This document shows positions 8,652-17,324 of a stretch of DNA of 64,000 nt, one piece after another. Within the stretch, counting starts at the first letter, position 1. Every line of letters starts with the position of its first letter. Source of the stretch: Halomonas sp. M4R1S46 (GTDB taxonomy: Bacteria; Pseudomonadota; Gammaproteobacteria; Pseudomonadales; Halomonadaceae); assembly GCF_025725685.1 (NCBI RefSeq), contig NZ_CP107008.1, forward strand, positions 1,116,001 through 1,180,000, in the 5' to 3' direction. The position numbers were made by a program, and so were the translations under genes. The notes under the pieces were generated by a model, which searched no databases, was not told the origin of the DNA, and saw nothing but the letters and a program-made list of their open reading frames with translations.

Positions 8652-9451
8652 TCCACCTTTCACTGATCGGGATCGGCACCGGCAATCCCGACCACGTCAC
8701 CCTGGCGGGCGTGCGCGCGCTCCGGGCGGCGGAGCTGATCCTGCTGCCGCGCAAGGGCGAGGCCCGCTCGGACCTGGTCGATCTGCGCCGGCTGCTGTGC
8801 CGCAACCTGCTGGACGAGGCCGCGCGCTCGCGGGTCGTGGAGTTCGACCTGCCGCGCCGCGACGGCCGCGACGACTACCTGGGCGCGGTGGACGACTGGC
8901 ACGCGGCGATCGCCGAGGTGTGGCGCGAACGGATGACGCGCCACCTGCCCCAGGGCGGGCGGGTCGCCATGTTGATCTGGGGCGATCCCTCGCTCTACGA
9001 CAGCAGCCTGCGCATCGCCGAGCGCCTGAAGGGGGTGGGGCAGGACGATGCCATGGCGCTGGCGGTCGAGGTCGTGCCGGGCATCACCAGCCTGCAGGTG
9101 CTGACCGCCGAGCACCGCATCCCCTTGAACGCCCTGGCCGAGCCGGTGCAGATCACCACCGGGCGGCGCCTGCGCGAGCGCGGCTGGCCCGAGGACGCCT
9201 CGAGCGTCGCCGTGATGCTCGACGCCGGCGGCGCCTTCCAGGCCCTGGCCCCGGAGGGGCTGCATATCTGGTGGGGCGCCTATCTGGGCATGGACAAGCA
9301 GTGCCTGATCGACGGCCCGCTGGCCGAGGTGGGCCCGGCCATCGTCGAGCGCCGCGCCGCGCTGCGCGAGCGGCACGGCTGGATCATGGACGTCTATCTC
9401 TTGTCGCGGACGCCGCTGCTGTCGCGCGCATCGTCCGGCGAGTGCCGCTGA
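8648..9451 (+). CDS. cobF: Precorrin-6A synthase (deacetylating) CobF
   Basis: CobF methylates precorrin-5 at C-1 with loss of the two-carbon fragment, giving precorrin-6A. It is the step that marks the aerobic route, since anaerobic clusters lack it. The 267 residues include LIGIGTGNPDHVTLAGV, LLPRKGEARSDLVDLR, IWGDPSLYDSSLRI and VVPGITSLQVL, and WWGAYLGMDKQ late in the protein, as in CobF. The start overlaps the cobM stop. A 37-base gap separates it from cobO. Confidence 0.94.
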   Translation: MIHLSLIGIGTGNPDHVTLAGVRALRAAELILLPRKGEARSDLVDLRRLLCRNLLDEAARSRVVEFDLPRRDGRDDYLGAVDDWHAAIAEVWRERMTRHLPQGGRVAMLIWGDPSLYDSSLRIAERLKGVGQDDAMALAVEVVPGITSLQVLTAEHRIPLNALAEPVQITTGRRLRERGWPEDASSVAVMLDAGGAFQALAPEGLHIWWGAYLGMDKQCLIDGPLAEVGPAIVERRAALRERHGWIMDVYLLSRTPLLSRASSGECR

Positions 9452-9488
9452 GCCACAACGCTATTCTCTCAATCGATGGAGACCCCCG

Positions 9489-10094
9489 ATGAAGCACGTC
9501 GACCCCGAGCGCCATGCGGCGCGCATGGCCCACAAGCAGAGCATCATGAACGAGCGCATCAAGGCCGCCGACAAGGAACGGGGCGTGCTGCTGGTGCTCA
9601 CCGGCCCCGGCAAGGGCAAGAGCAGCTCCGGTTTCGGCATGGTCGCCCGGGCAATGGGCCACGGCATGAAGGTCGGCGTGGTGCAGTTCATCAAGGGCAA
9701 GTTCCAGACCGGGGAAGAGGCCTTCTTCCGCGACCTGCCGGGCGTGGACTACCACGTCATGGGCGAGGGCTACACCTGGGACACTCAGGACCGCGAGCGT
9801 GACGTGCGCGCCGCCGAAGCGGCCTGGGCCGAGGCCAGTCGCATGCTGGCCGACCCGGACTATGCGCTGGTGCTGTTCGACGAGCTCAACATCGCCCTTC
9901 GGCACGGCTACCTGGAACTCGACCGGGTGCTCGACGACCTCCAGGCCCGTCCGCCCATGCAGCACGCGGTGGTCACCGGCCGCCACGCGCCCGAGGCGCT
10001 GATCGAGCTGGCCGACACCGTGACCGAGATGAAGGTGGTCAAGCATGCCTTCAAGGAGCAGGGCATCAAGGCGCAAAAAGGGGTGGAACTCTAG
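9489..10094 (+). CDS. cobO: Cob(I)yrinic acid a,c-diamide adenosyltransferase
   Basis: CobO (the CobA/BtuR family) attaches the 5'-deoxyadenosyl group from ATP to the reduced cobalt of the corrinoid. The 201-residue protein carries the atypical P-loop GPGKGKSSSGFG near residue 40, VVQFIKGKFQTGEEAFF, the VLFDELNIALRHGYL segment and TGRHAPEALIELAD, all family hallmarks. It has the N-terminal KQSIMNERI stretch seen in longer forms. It follows cobF closely and is separated from bluB by repeat copy C. Confidence 0.95.
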   Translation: MKHVDPERHAARMAHKQSIMNERIKAADKERGVLLVLTGPGKGKSSSGFGMVARAMGHGMKVGVVQFIKGKFQTGEEAFFRDLPGVDYHVMGEGYTWDTQDRERDVRAAEAAWAEASRMLADPDYALVLFDELNIALRHGYLELDRVLDDLQARPPMQHAVVTGRHAPEALIELADTVTEMKVVKHAFKEQGIKAQKGVEL

Positions 10095-10117
10095 TAGGCC
10101 TGATGCTGAAGCTGCGA

Positions 10118-10312
10118 GATGAGCACCGGGGACAAGACGGCGCGAGGGTCCTACGCCAGGGGTGAGGTGCACGGCTCTGAACGGGCTGGCCATGGATGGC
10201 CAGCACCGGACCTGCAAGCGGAGCGGGACGCGAGAGCGCCGCAGGGCGTCGGTAGCGCCCATGGAAGGGGTCACAGCGCCCTCGCGACAGCTTGGCGCCG
10301 GAAAAGCTCATC
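10118..10312 (+). repeat. Dispersed palindromic repeat, copy C
   Basis: At 195 bp this is the best-defined long copy: GATGAGC at 10118-10124 is matched by GCTCATC at 10306-10312, and the next blocks (CCGGGGACAAG on the left, CTTGGCGCCGG on the right) also nearly pair. It lies between cobO and bluB. Confidence 0.88.
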
Positions 10313-10364
10313 ATCACGCTAGGTCAGCGCCACTCCACCATCAAGGTTTCCAGGAGACCGCCGC

Positions 10365-11090
10365 ATGGCAGATCCGAACGGGCGACCCGACCACGCCTTC
10401 CCCGAGGCGCAGCGCGAGGGCCTCTACCGGGCCATCTTCGAGCGCCGCGACGTGCGCGCCCAGTTCCGCCCGGACCCGATTCCGTCCGAGGTGCTGGCGC
10501 GCCTGCTCCAGGCCGCCCACCACGCGCCCTCGGTGGGCTTCATGCAGCCCTGGGACTTCCTGGTGATCGACGGCCGCGAGGTGCGCGAGCGGGTGCACGG
10601 CATCTTCGCGCGCGAGAACGCCCGGGCGGCCGAATGCCACACCGGCGAGCGCGGCGCGCTCTATCGCCGCCTCAAGCTGGAAGGCATCCTCGAGAGCCCG
10701 CTCAACCTGTGCATCACCTGCGACCGCAGCCGCGGCGGCGAGCACGTGCTGGGGCGCCACAGCATCGTCGAGACGGACCTGTTCAGCACCTGCCTGGCGG
10801 TCCAGAACCTGTGGCTGGCGGCCCGCGCCGAGGGCATCGGCGTGGGCTGGGTCAGCATCCTCGACCCGGACGAGCTGGCCGAGGTGCTGGGCCTGCCGCA
10901 GGACGTCTACCCGCTCGCCTATCTGTGCCTGGGCTATGTCGACGACTTCCTCGACCGGCCCGAGCTGGCCCGAGCCGGCTGGCGCCAGCGCCTGCCGCTG
11001 GCCGAGCGGGTGCATGGCAATGGCTGGGGGCAGAGCCTGGACTCGCCGACCCTGAGTGCGGCGCTCGAGACACTGGAGTCACGCCGATGA
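10365..11090 (+). CDS. bluB: 5,6-dimethylbenzimidazole synthase BluB
   Basis: BluB is a flavin destructase that converts reduced FMN and oxygen to 5,6-dimethylbenzimidazole, the lower ligand of cobalamin. The 241-residue protein has the nitroreductase-like FMN fold with FERRDVRAQFRPDPIP, the APSVGFMQPWDFLVI segment near residue 60 and the ENLW-type stretch LAVQNLWLAARAEGIGVGWVS. The start has AGGAGACCGCC just ahead of ATG 10365. Its stop TGA lies within ATGA at 11087-11090, where a cobQ start once stood (see the remnant at 11087). Confidence 0.94.
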   Translation: MADPNGRPDHAFPEAQREGLYRAIFERRDVRAQFRPDPIPSEVLARLLQAAHHAPSVGFMQPWDFLVIDGREVRERVHGIFARENARAAECHTGERGALYRRLKLEGILESPLNLCITCDRSRGGEHVLGRHSIVETDLFSTCLAVQNLWLAARAEGIGVGWVSILDPDELAEVLGLPQDVYPLAYLCLGYVDDFLDRPELARAGWRQRLPLAERVHGNGWGQSLDSPTLSAALETLESRR

Positions 11091-11120
11091 GCCCCTGATG
11101 ATCCAGGGCACCACCTCGGA
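11087..11120 (+). pseudogene. Remnant of the cobQ 5' end
   Basis: ATGAGCCCCTGATGATCCAG and the bases after it, to 11120, repeat the start of cobQ: 26 bases (11095-11120) are identical to 12860-12885 in the intact gene. Here the match follows directly on the bluB stop in an ATGA overlap, the usual arrangement of this operon, but one base appears lost and the homology ends at 11120. The sequence from 11121 to 11225 is not recognised. The most direct reading is that a foreign segment separated bluB from cobQ and left this stub. Confidence 0.75.
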
Positions 11121-11225
11121 CCGGCAAGCGCAGGGGCTTGGCAGGGGCGTGGTTGGTCACCAGGACGAAGGCGGCACGGGGCGCAAGCAGGCGGCCTGGG
11201 AGGTGCGCCCGGCCCGGTGTCTACG

Positions 11226-11445
11226 CTTTGTCTGAAAACTGCCTGCGCTCGCCCATCCGGCGTTAAAAATCGGCTCGTGCGCGAGCCCGGTCAAAGTACT
11301 CATTTACACTGCGTAAACTCGCACGCGAGCCCGGTCCGTCATATCGCCGATTTTTGCCTTGTGACCCACATGGATGTGGGAAATGCGTTGGCCCGCCGGG
11401 AGCGGGCCTAGCCCTGGCCATCGCTCGCCGACTTTTCAGACAAAG
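11226..11445. repeat. Inverted-repeat element with CTTTGTCTGAAAA ends
   Basis: A 220-bp element is bounded by exact 13-bp inverted repeats, CTTTGTCTGAAAA at 11226-11238 and its complement at 11433-11445. Inside is a second symmetrical pair, GGCGTTAAAAATCGG near 11259 and CCGATTTTTGCC at 11347-11358, around a TACTCATTTACAC/GCGTAAACT core. No coding frame is apparent. A related core is found at 44615-44736. It ends two bases from the stop of the next gene. Confidence 0.8.
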
Positions 11446-11446
11446 C

Positions 11447-11884
11447 TTAGCGTCCTGGCGGCCATTCATCATATGACGGAAGCCCGTCATCATGCGCCAA
11501 CCAGGGCACGTCATGTGATCGCCAGATATGAGCGGTCGGGCGCATTCCTGGGTCGTCGTCCAGTGTCGGAACCCGAAGCACGACGTGGTGCTGTCCCGCC
11601 CGCTCCGCCATCAGGTGAGTAGCGCATACCGAACAGAACCAGCGTCGCTTCCCCGGTGACGATTCGTAGTGAGAGAGATGTCGTTCACCCGCTATCCAGC
11701 GAAAGTGCCGGCGCTCGACACCGGCGGTGGTCGCAAAGGCCGCGGCATGCGCCTTCCGGCAGGTCCGACAATGGCAGTGCCCGATCGGCATATCGAGCCG
11801 ATCGACCTCATAGGTGACGACACCACACAGGCAGCTTCCTTGCATGCTCACCTCGAATGAATGATCAGGACTTGCGTCCGACAC
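11447..11884 (-). CDS. GFA (CENP-V/formaldehyde-activating-like) family protein
   Basis: The 145-residue protein belongs to the GFA fold, a small zinc-binding family named after glutathione-dependent formaldehyde-activating enzyme; the substrate is unknown. Zinc ligands are visible as SCLCG near residue 17, GHCHCRTCRK near residue 36 and FCSVCATHL near residue 84. A later start at the Met of MQGSCLCG is possible. It is one of three opposite-strand genes in the segment that interrupts bluB-cobQ and has no evident link to cobalamin. Confidence 0.85.
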   Translation of the reverse strand: MSDASPDHSFEVSMQGSCLCGVVTYEVDRLDMPIGHCHCRTCRKAHAAAFATTAGVERRHFRWIAGERHLSHYESSPGKRRWFCSVCATHLMAERAGQHHVVLRVPTLDDDPGMRPTAHIWRSHDVPWLAHDDGLPSYDEWPPGR

Positions 11885-11929
11885 CTGAACCGCCTCAAAC
11901 CCGCTGAAGCCGCTCGCCGCGAAGCGGAG

Positions 11930-12295
11930 TCAGGTCGTCCGCTCCATCAGCTCGATTTTTCTGCCGTCGGGATCCTGGGCAATGTGGACCTCCCTGTCGG
12001 CGATGGTATGCCGGTTCGCCGTCTCAAGGTGCGGCACGATCTTCTCGAGGTTCGGTACGCTAAAGCCAAGCCGTGTATGGTCCGTGGCATCATCCTCGAG
12101 CAACGGATATAGCTCGAACACCATCCCTGCCTCCTGCGAGGCGTAATGGATCGGTCCGTCTCCATGCCGCTCCTTCACGAAGCGAAAGCCCAGGAGCTCA
12201 TAGAACCGCTTGCTTGCTTCCAGCTCCTTGCAGCGCAGGACGAGAAGGTTGATCTGTATGGCAGGCCCATCCCTATGCTGTGCCGTAGTCATCAT
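11930..12295 (-). CDS. VOC family (glyoxalase/bleomycin resistance-like) protein
   Basis: This is a single-domain vicinal oxygen chelate protein of 121 residues with INLLVLRCKELEASKRFYELLGF, then HYASQEAGMVFELYP, and IAQDPDGRKIELME at the end, the usual beta-alpha-beta-beta-beta motifs. Such proteins range from metal-dependent lyases to drug-binding proteins; the sequence does not show which this is. Its start overlaps the 3' end of the next opposite-strand gene by 23 bases, so the two are probably co-transcribed. Confidence 0.85.
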   Translation of the reverse strand: MMTTAQHRDGPAIQINLLVLRCKELEASKRFYELLGFRFVKERHGDGPIHYASQEAGMVFELYPLLEDDATDHTRLGFSVPNLEKIVPHLETANRHTIADREVHIAQDPDGRKIELMERTT

Positions 12296-12698
12296 GCACC
12301 TCGATATACCACTTGGGTTTCATTCGCCAGAAATCCCGTCGGACATGCGACCTCAGATTCTGCTTGGAATCCAGCACGAAGCAATGTTCGCCTCTCCTGG
12401 CAAAAACCACCCAATGCCAGAATGGCCTGTCGCCTTCCAGATGCCACTTGATGGAAAGCAGGGCCTTGTCCGGCAGTGCTTCCCAGGACTCGAATGGCGT
12501 CTCCGCGGGCGATGTAGGTATCTGGAAGGCCGAGAGAAGGGTTCGGACATGCCGAGTATCAGACCACAACGTCTTGTCCTCGGCATGAATCCCCAGGCTG
12601 TTGGCCACTCGCTTGGCTTCCGGGTAGGACACGCCCGCGAGGGCAGCACTCGCGGCGATTCCGCAACCCGATAGTTCTTCCTGGATGACGGGTTCCAT
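12273..12698 (-). CDS. Papain-like (peptidase C39-like) protein
   Basis: About 141 residues resembling the C39-like cysteine peptidase fold. LSGCGIAASAALAGVSYPEA places a Cys at the head of a helix, and HWVVFARRGEHCFVLD supplies the His and Asp of a catalytic triad. I chose ATG 12698 (MEPVIQEEL) because GGAA stands five bases upstream; the frame is open further, with another ATG at 12755. There is no signal peptide, ABC exporter or precursor peptide gene nearby, so a bacteriocin-export role is not supported. The target is unknown. Confidence 0.65.
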   Translation of the reverse strand: MEPVIQEELSGCGIAASAALAGVSYPEAKRVANSLGIHAEDKTLWSDTRHVRTLLSAFQIPTSPAETPFESWEALPDKALLSIKWHLEGDRPFWHWVVFARRGEHCFVLDSKQNLRSHVRRDFWRMKPKWYIEVHDDYGTA

Positions 12699-12850
12699 GT
12701 CATTTCCAATGAATAGCGACTGACGAATGATGGCATGTCTTGGCTGACTCTCCATAGGGACACTCGGCGGCGACTGATTGCGGCTCGTGGGGCGGCTAGG
12801 TAGAGTCTCGCCATCTCGAAGGGCGAACCGGCTAGGGCGAGGCGTATGGC

Positions 12851-14302
12851 ATGGCGACACTGATGATCCAGGGCACCACCTCGGATGCGGGCAAGAGCAC
12901 GGTGGTGGCGGGGCTGTGCCGGGCGCTGGCCCGGCGCGGGGTGTCGGTGGCGCCCTTCAAGCCCCAGAACATGGCGCTCAACAGCGCCGTGACCCCGGAG
13001 GGCGGCGAGATCGGCCGCTCCACGGCCCTGCAGGCACGGGCCGCAGGGATCGCCCCGCACACCGACATGAACCCGGTGCTGCTCAAGCCCGAGACCGACC
13101 AGGGCGCCCAGGTGATCCTCGACGGCCAGGTGTATGGCCGCATGGGGGCACTGGACTACCACGCCTTCAAGCGCCAGGCGCGCGAGACGGTGCTGGCGGC
13201 CTGGGAGCGGCTATCGCGTCGCTTCGACGTGATCCTCGCCGAGGGGGCGGGCAGCCCCGCCGAGATCAATCTCAGGGCCAACGATATCGCCAATATGGGC
13301 TTCGCCGAGGCCATCGACTGCCCGGTGCTGCTGGTCGGCGACATCGACCGCGGCGGCGTCTTCGCCCAGCTGGTGGGTACCCTGGCGCTGCTCAGCGAGA
13401 GCGAACGCTCGCGTACCCGGGGCGTTGTCATCAACCGCTTCCGCGGCGACATCGGCCTGCTCGAGCCGGGGCTCGACTGGCTGGCGTCGCACACCGGCAA
13501 GTCGGTGCTGGGGGTGCTGCCCTATCTCCAGGGCCTGCTGCTGGACGCCGAGGATGGCCTGGGGCTCGCCGGCCATCAGGTGGGCGAGCCGGCGCTGCGC
13601 ATCGTGGTGCCGGCCCTGCCGCGCATCAGCAATCACACCGACCTGGACCCGCTGCGCCTGCATCCTCGTGTCTCGCTGACCCTGGTGGGACCGGACCGCC
13701 CCATTCCGCCGGCCGATGTCATCCTGCTGCCCGGCAGCAAGGCGACGGCCAGCGACCTGGGCTGGTTGCGCCGCCAGGGCTGGGAGTCGGCGATCCGCCG
13801 GCACCTGCGCTACGGCGGAAAGGTGCTCGGGATCTGCGGCGGCTTCCAGATGCTCGGCGAGGCCATCGACGACCCGGACGGCCTGGAGGGGGCGGCCGGC
13901 ACCACCGCGGGGCTGGGGCTGTTGCCCCTGCGCACCCGGCTGGTGCCGGGCAAGCAACTGCGCAACGTGAGCGGCACCCTGCGTCCGGGGGGCACGCCCG
14001 TGAGCGGCTACGAGATCCATAACGGGGTCAGCGAGGGCCCGGCGCTGGACCGACCGCTGATGAACCTCGCCGGTCGGCCCGATGGGGCGGTCAGCGAGGA
14101 CGGCCAGGTGATGGGTACCTATCTGCATGGCCTCTTCGACGAGGCGGGGGCCTGCTCGGCGCTGCTCGCCCGGCTCGGGCTCGCGGACGATGACGCCGCC
14201 GTGGACCATGCCGCCCACCGCGAGCGCGAGCTCGACCGCCTGGCCGATGGCCTGGAGACGAGCCTGGACATGGTCGCCATCCGGCGCCTGCTGGAAGGCT
14301 GA
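12851..14302 (+). CDS. cobQ: Cobyric acid synthase CobQ
   Basis: CobQ amidates the b, d, e and g side chains of adenosylcobyrinate a,c-diamide using glutamine. The 483-residue protein has the N-terminal dethiobiotin synthetase-like domain (MIQGTTSDAGKST, KPQNMALNS, VGDIDRGGVFAQL) and a C-terminal glutamine amidotransferase domain with VLGICGGFQMLGE around the active Cys and THYLHG-like GTYLHGLFD near residue 430. Its first codons are preceded by unrelated sequence from the inserted segment. A 26-base stub of the same gene start sits next to bluB at 11095, so cobQ has probably been cut off from the operon promoter. Confidence 0.95.
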   Translation: MATLMIQGTTSDAGKSTVVAGLCRALARRGVSVAPFKPQNMALNSAVTPEGGEIGRSTALQARAAGIAPHTDMNPVLLKPETDQGAQVILDGQVYGRMGALDYHAFKRQARETVLAAWERLSRRFDVILAEGAGSPAEINLRANDIANMGFAEAIDCPVLLVGDIDRGGVFAQLVGTLALLSESERSRTRGVVINRFRGDIGLLEPGLDWLASHTGKSVLGVLPYLQGLLLDAEDGLGLAGHQVGEPALRIVVPALPRISNHTDLDPLRLHPRVSLTLVGPDRPIPPADVILLPGSKATASDLGWLRRQGWESAIRRHLRYGGKVLGICGGFQMLGEAIDDPDGLEGAAGTTAGLGLLPLRTRLVPGKQLRNVSGTLRPGGTPVSGYEIHNGVSEGPALDRPLMNLAGRPDGAVSEDGQVMGTYLHGLFDEAGACSALLARLGLADDDAAVDHAAHRERELDRLADGLETSLDMVAIRRLLEG

Positions 14303-14600
14303 TGCCGGCGTCCCGGCGGTCTTGGGCGAAAGGATCGGGAAACGGGGAATCGCCCCGGGGCCTCGCTGCCCGGTCAAGGAGGTCCCGAGTGGCGGTCATA
14401 GTGGGGGCGTGGAGAGGCCGCTGGGATTGTGGCTACCCCTGCCCCTGATGCATGATCACCACCACGGCCGTCTATGTTTGGAGCAATGCGCTGGAGGTGG
14501 GCATGGTCGTTGGATAACATGGCGTGCTCGGCGATGTACCGGACGGTTTTGCAGCCCTTCGGTGCTCCGCGCTTTCGTCCTCCAGAGGCAACAGGGTTCC
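14303..14600. other. Intergenic stretch between cobQ and panP
   Basis: About 300 bases follow cobQ without a convincing gene, terminator hairpin with T-run, or promoter of clear consensus. Weak open frames on both strands have no recognisable motifs. Confidence 0.5.
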
Positions 14601-16295
14601 ATGGGTAAGCAATCAAAGGTCGCCGAAAGCAGCTGGGAAAATCTGCTGAGGATCTTCACCGTCCCTGAGGCACCAGGGTCGACGCTGAACCGTCTGGACA
14701 GCGATATTTCGGCGAATCTTGCCGGCTTCCTGCAGGACCACATCGTCGCGGAAGAGCACGATCTGGTCAGGATCGAGCGAGACTTCGACGATACCGAGAT
14801 CCCCGAGGCGCCCGTATTCGTCTCCGAACAGACCCGGTTCCTGCTCGACAAGGTGGTCGCGCAATCGGTGCATACCGCGTCGCCCAGCTTCGTCGGCCAC
14901 ATGACATCGGCGCTGCCATACTTCATGATCCCGCTGTCGAAGATCATGATCGCGCTGAACCAGAACCTGGTGAAGACCGAAACCTCCAAGGCCTTCACGC
15001 CGCTGGAGCGTCAGGTGCTGGGCATGCTGCATCGCCAGATCTACGAGCAGCCCGGTGATTTTTACGACAGTTGGCTGCACCACAGTGACAAGCGCCTCGG
15101 CGCCTTCTGCTCCGGCGGTACCGTCGCCAATATCACCGCGCTCTGGGCCGCCCGAAACCGGGCCTTCGGTCCCGACGGCGAGTTTCCGGGCATCGGCCGC
15201 AGCGGCGTGTTCAGCGCCATGCGTCACTATGACTGTGACGGCGCCGCGGTGTTGGTCTCCGAGCGCGGCCACTACTCGCTATCCAAGGCGGCCGATGTGC
15301 TGGGGATCGGACGCGATCAGATGATCGCCGTCGAGACGGACGGTCATAACCGTGTCCGGCCCGATGCCCTGGTCGCCACGCTGAAACGGCTCGAGCGGCA
15401 GAGGATACGGCCCTTCGCGCTGGTCGGTATCGCCGGCACGACCGAGACCGGCAACATCGACCCGCTGGACTGCCTGGCCGACATCGCCGCGGAGCGGGGG
15501 ATTCATTTCCACGTGGATGCCGCCTGGGGCGGTCCGACGCTGTTTTCCGAACGCTACCGCCCGCGTCTCGCCGGCATCGAGCGGGCCGACTCCGTCACCA
15601 TCGACGCGCACAAGCAGCTCTATGTGCCGATGGGGGCGGGAATGGTGCTGTTCCGCGAGCCGTCCGCGCTCGGCAGCATCGAGCATCATGCCCAGTACAT
15701 CATTCGGCAGGGGTCGAAGGATCTGGGTAGCACCACCCTGGAAGGCTCTCGTCCCGGCATGGCGATGCTGGTGCAGTCGGCGCTGAAGATCATCGGTCGT
15801 CAGGGCTATGCGATGCTGATCGACAATGGCATCCAGCTGGCGCGACGCTTCGCCGACCGGATCGCGACGCTCGATGACTTCGAGCTGATTAGCGAACCGG
15901 AACTCAATATCCTCACCTATCGCTGGGCTCCCGCCGACGTTCAGGCGCTGCTGGGCGAAGCCGACGACGCGCTGCGCCAGCGTATCAACGACCTCCTGAA
16001 CCGCATGACGCAGTCCATCCAGAAGATCCAGCGTGAGCGGGGCAAGGCTTTCGTGTCGCGAACCCGACTGACGCCGGGGCACTACGCTGGTCAGGCCATC
16101 ACGGTCTTCCGGGTCGTGCTGGCCAATCCCCTGACCACCGACCAGGTGCTGCGCGAGCTCATCGAGGAGCAGCGGCAGATCGCCGGGGAGAACCTGGACA
16201 GCGCCGACTTCGCCGAGTTGAAGCACCTTCTTGACACCAGGAGCGGCAAGGCATGGTCGCGCGAGCGGCGTTATCACGGCACGAGGCGCCCCTAG
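14601..16295 (+). CDS. panP: PLP-dependent aspartate 1-decarboxylase (PanP type)
   Basis: This is a group II pyridoxal-phosphate decarboxylase of 564 residues in the PanP subfamily, which makes beta-alanine from aspartate for pantothenate in bacteria lacking the pyruvoyl enzyme PanD. Signatures are SFVGHMTSALPYFMIP near residue 95, FCSGGTVANITALWAARN, HVDAAWGGPTLFS and the cofactor lysine K338 in IDAHKQLYVPMG. Activity on glutamate rather than aspartate cannot be excluded from sequence. ATG 14601 follows AACAGGGTTCC. The stop TAG at 16293-16295 lies inside the 6-base target duplication of the IS element that follows. Confidence 0.85.
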   Translation: MGKQSKVAESSWENLLRIFTVPEAPGSTLNRLDSDISANLAGFLQDHIVAEEHDLVRIERDFDDTEIPEAPVFVSEQTRFLLDKVVAQSVHTASPSFVGHMTSALPYFMIPLSKIMIALNQNLVKTETSKAFTPLERQVLGMLHRQIYEQPGDFYDSWLHHSDKRLGAFCSGGTVANITALWAARNRAFGPDGEFPGIGRSGVFSAMRHYDCDGAAVLVSERGHYSLSKAADVLGIGRDQMIAVETDGHNRVRPDALVATLKRLERQRIRPFALVGIAGTTETGNIDPLDCLADIAAERGIHFHVDAAWGGPTLFSERYRPRLAGIERADSVTIDAHKQLYVPMGAGMVLFREPSALGSIEHHAQYIIRQGSKDLGSTTLEGSRPGMAMLVQSALKIIGRQGYAMLIDNGIQLARRFADRIATLDDFELISEPELNILTYRWAPADVQALLGEADDALRQRINDLLNRMTQSIQKIQRERGKAFVSRTRLTPGHYAGQAITVFRVVLANPLTTDQVLRELIEEQRQIAGENLDSADFAELKHLLDTRSGKAWSRERRYHGTRRP

Positions 16296-17242
16296 TTGTG
16301 TAAACCCACCAGGTTGTTCACGGAAAGCCTCAGCCGGCTAACCGGAGGCCGATAATCCAGACTGGCATGTGGCCGATGCCAGTTGTACTGATGAAGCCAG
16401 GCAGGCAGATGCCTGCCTCGCTCCTCCGAGCTGATGTATGACCGGGCGTAGGCCCATTCCCGCAGCGCGGTCTGAATGAACCGCTCTGCCTTGCCATTGG
16501 TGCGGGGCGTATAGGGTCGAGTGCGTTTGCGCTTCAGTCCCAGACGCCGGCACAGGCGGCGGAACGGCTTGGATTTGTAGCATCCACCATTGTCGGTCAG
16601 CACGCGCGTGAAGCGAATTCCCAGGTTCCTGTAGTAACGCACGGCCTCCAATAGGGCATAGCACGCACTCCAACCGGTTTCATCAGGATAGCGGGTGCCG
16701 AAAGCGACCCGCGAGTGATCGTCGATGGCGATGTGAACATACTCCCAGCCGGCGCCCCGCGTGTTCTGCTGGCGATCGCCGGTGACACGATGCCCTGGGC
16801 GTTCGAAGCGGCCGAGTTTCTTGATGTCCAGGTGCAGTAGATCTCCCGGCGCGTCATGCTCGTAACGATTCACGGGACGGGCAGGTGTCAAGGCCGAGAG
16901 ACGATTCAGCCCCTCGCGTTCGAGGAGCCGTGCGACCGTGCTGTGTCCGATCCCTAACCGCTCGGCGATCTGACGGTAGGTCTGGCGCTGCTGGCGACGC
17001 TCGAGGACCTGCTCGCGAACCTCGGCAGGGACCGCATGAGGGCAGCGACGGGGACGAGAAGAGCGGTTCTGCAGCCCGGCCTCACCCTCTTGCCGGTAGC
17101 GGCGCACCCACTTGTAGACCGTCCTCACACTGACGCCCTGAGCCTGGGCGACCTCCTCGGGCCGGAGCCCTTCGTCAACGACTCGGCGGACCAGCAGGGC
17201 TCGACCATGCGGTGTGAGACGGGCATTCTTATGGGTGTTCAT
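16292..17242 (-). CDS. IS481 family transposase
   Basis: The 316-residue transposase has an N-terminal helix-turn-helix (RPEEVAQAQGVSVRTVYKWVRRY), a second one (TYRQIAERLGIGHSTVARLLE) and an rve/DDE integrase core. The acidic residues are visible in LLHLDIKKLG, VLTDNGGCYKS and TNGKAERFIQTALREW. The final Asn codon and the stop TAG extend past the element's left end: the stop (16292-16294) is supplied by the target CTAG. The gene reads away from a short leader that ends at the right inverted repeat. Confidence 0.95.
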   Translation of the reverse strand: MNTHKNARLTPHGRALLVRRVVDEGLRPEEVAQAQGVSVRTVYKWVRRYRQEGEAGLQNRSSRPRRCPHAVPAEVREQVLERRQQRQTYRQIAERLGIGHSTVARLLEREGLNRLSALTPARPVNRYEHDAPGDLLHLDIKKLGRFERPGHRVTGDRQQNTRGAGWEYVHIAIDDHSRVAFGTRYPDETGWSACYALLEAVRYYRNLGIRFTRVLTDNGGCYKSKPFRRLCRRLGLKRKRTRPYTPRTNGKAERFIQTALREWAYARSYISSEERGRHLPAWLHQYNWHRPHASLDYRPPVSRLRLSVNNLVGLHN

Positions 17243-17324
17243 CCGGGCCTCCTGGAGGTTGGTTTGGGTCGCACCTCCAATTGTCCGGGTAGGTTCCGGA
17301 TGAACAACCTACCGAGAGATCACA
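16297..17324 (-). mobile_element. Complete IS481-family insertion sequence
   Basis: The element spans 1028 bp and is flanked by the 6-bp direct repeat CCTAGT (16291-16296 and 17325-17330), the NCTAGN target known for IS481. Its terminal inverted repeats begin TGTGTAAACCCACCAGGTTG on the left and read TGTGATCTCTCGGTAGGTTG from the right; both continue as TTCA. One transposase gene fills it. Ends, target duplication and transposase all look intact, so the insertion may be recent. Confidence 0.93.

Noticed and set aside
9384..10274. 296-codon minus-strand frame covering cobO
   Set aside because: It is the antisense of cobO plus repeat copy C; cobO has clear homology on the plus strand.
11121..11225. 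Possible remnant of another cobalamin gene (minus-strand reading AAFVLVTNHAPAKPL)
   Set aside because: Too short and without firm motifs to assign to CobU, CobP or any other family.
14310..14400. Possible cobalamin riboswitch after cobQ (GGGGAATCG, CGCTGCCCGGTCAA and GGTCAAGGAGGTCCC look loosely like B12-box parts)
   Set aside because: The conserved elements are incomplete and in doubtful order, and the next gene is not a cobalamin gene. A covariance-model scan would decide.
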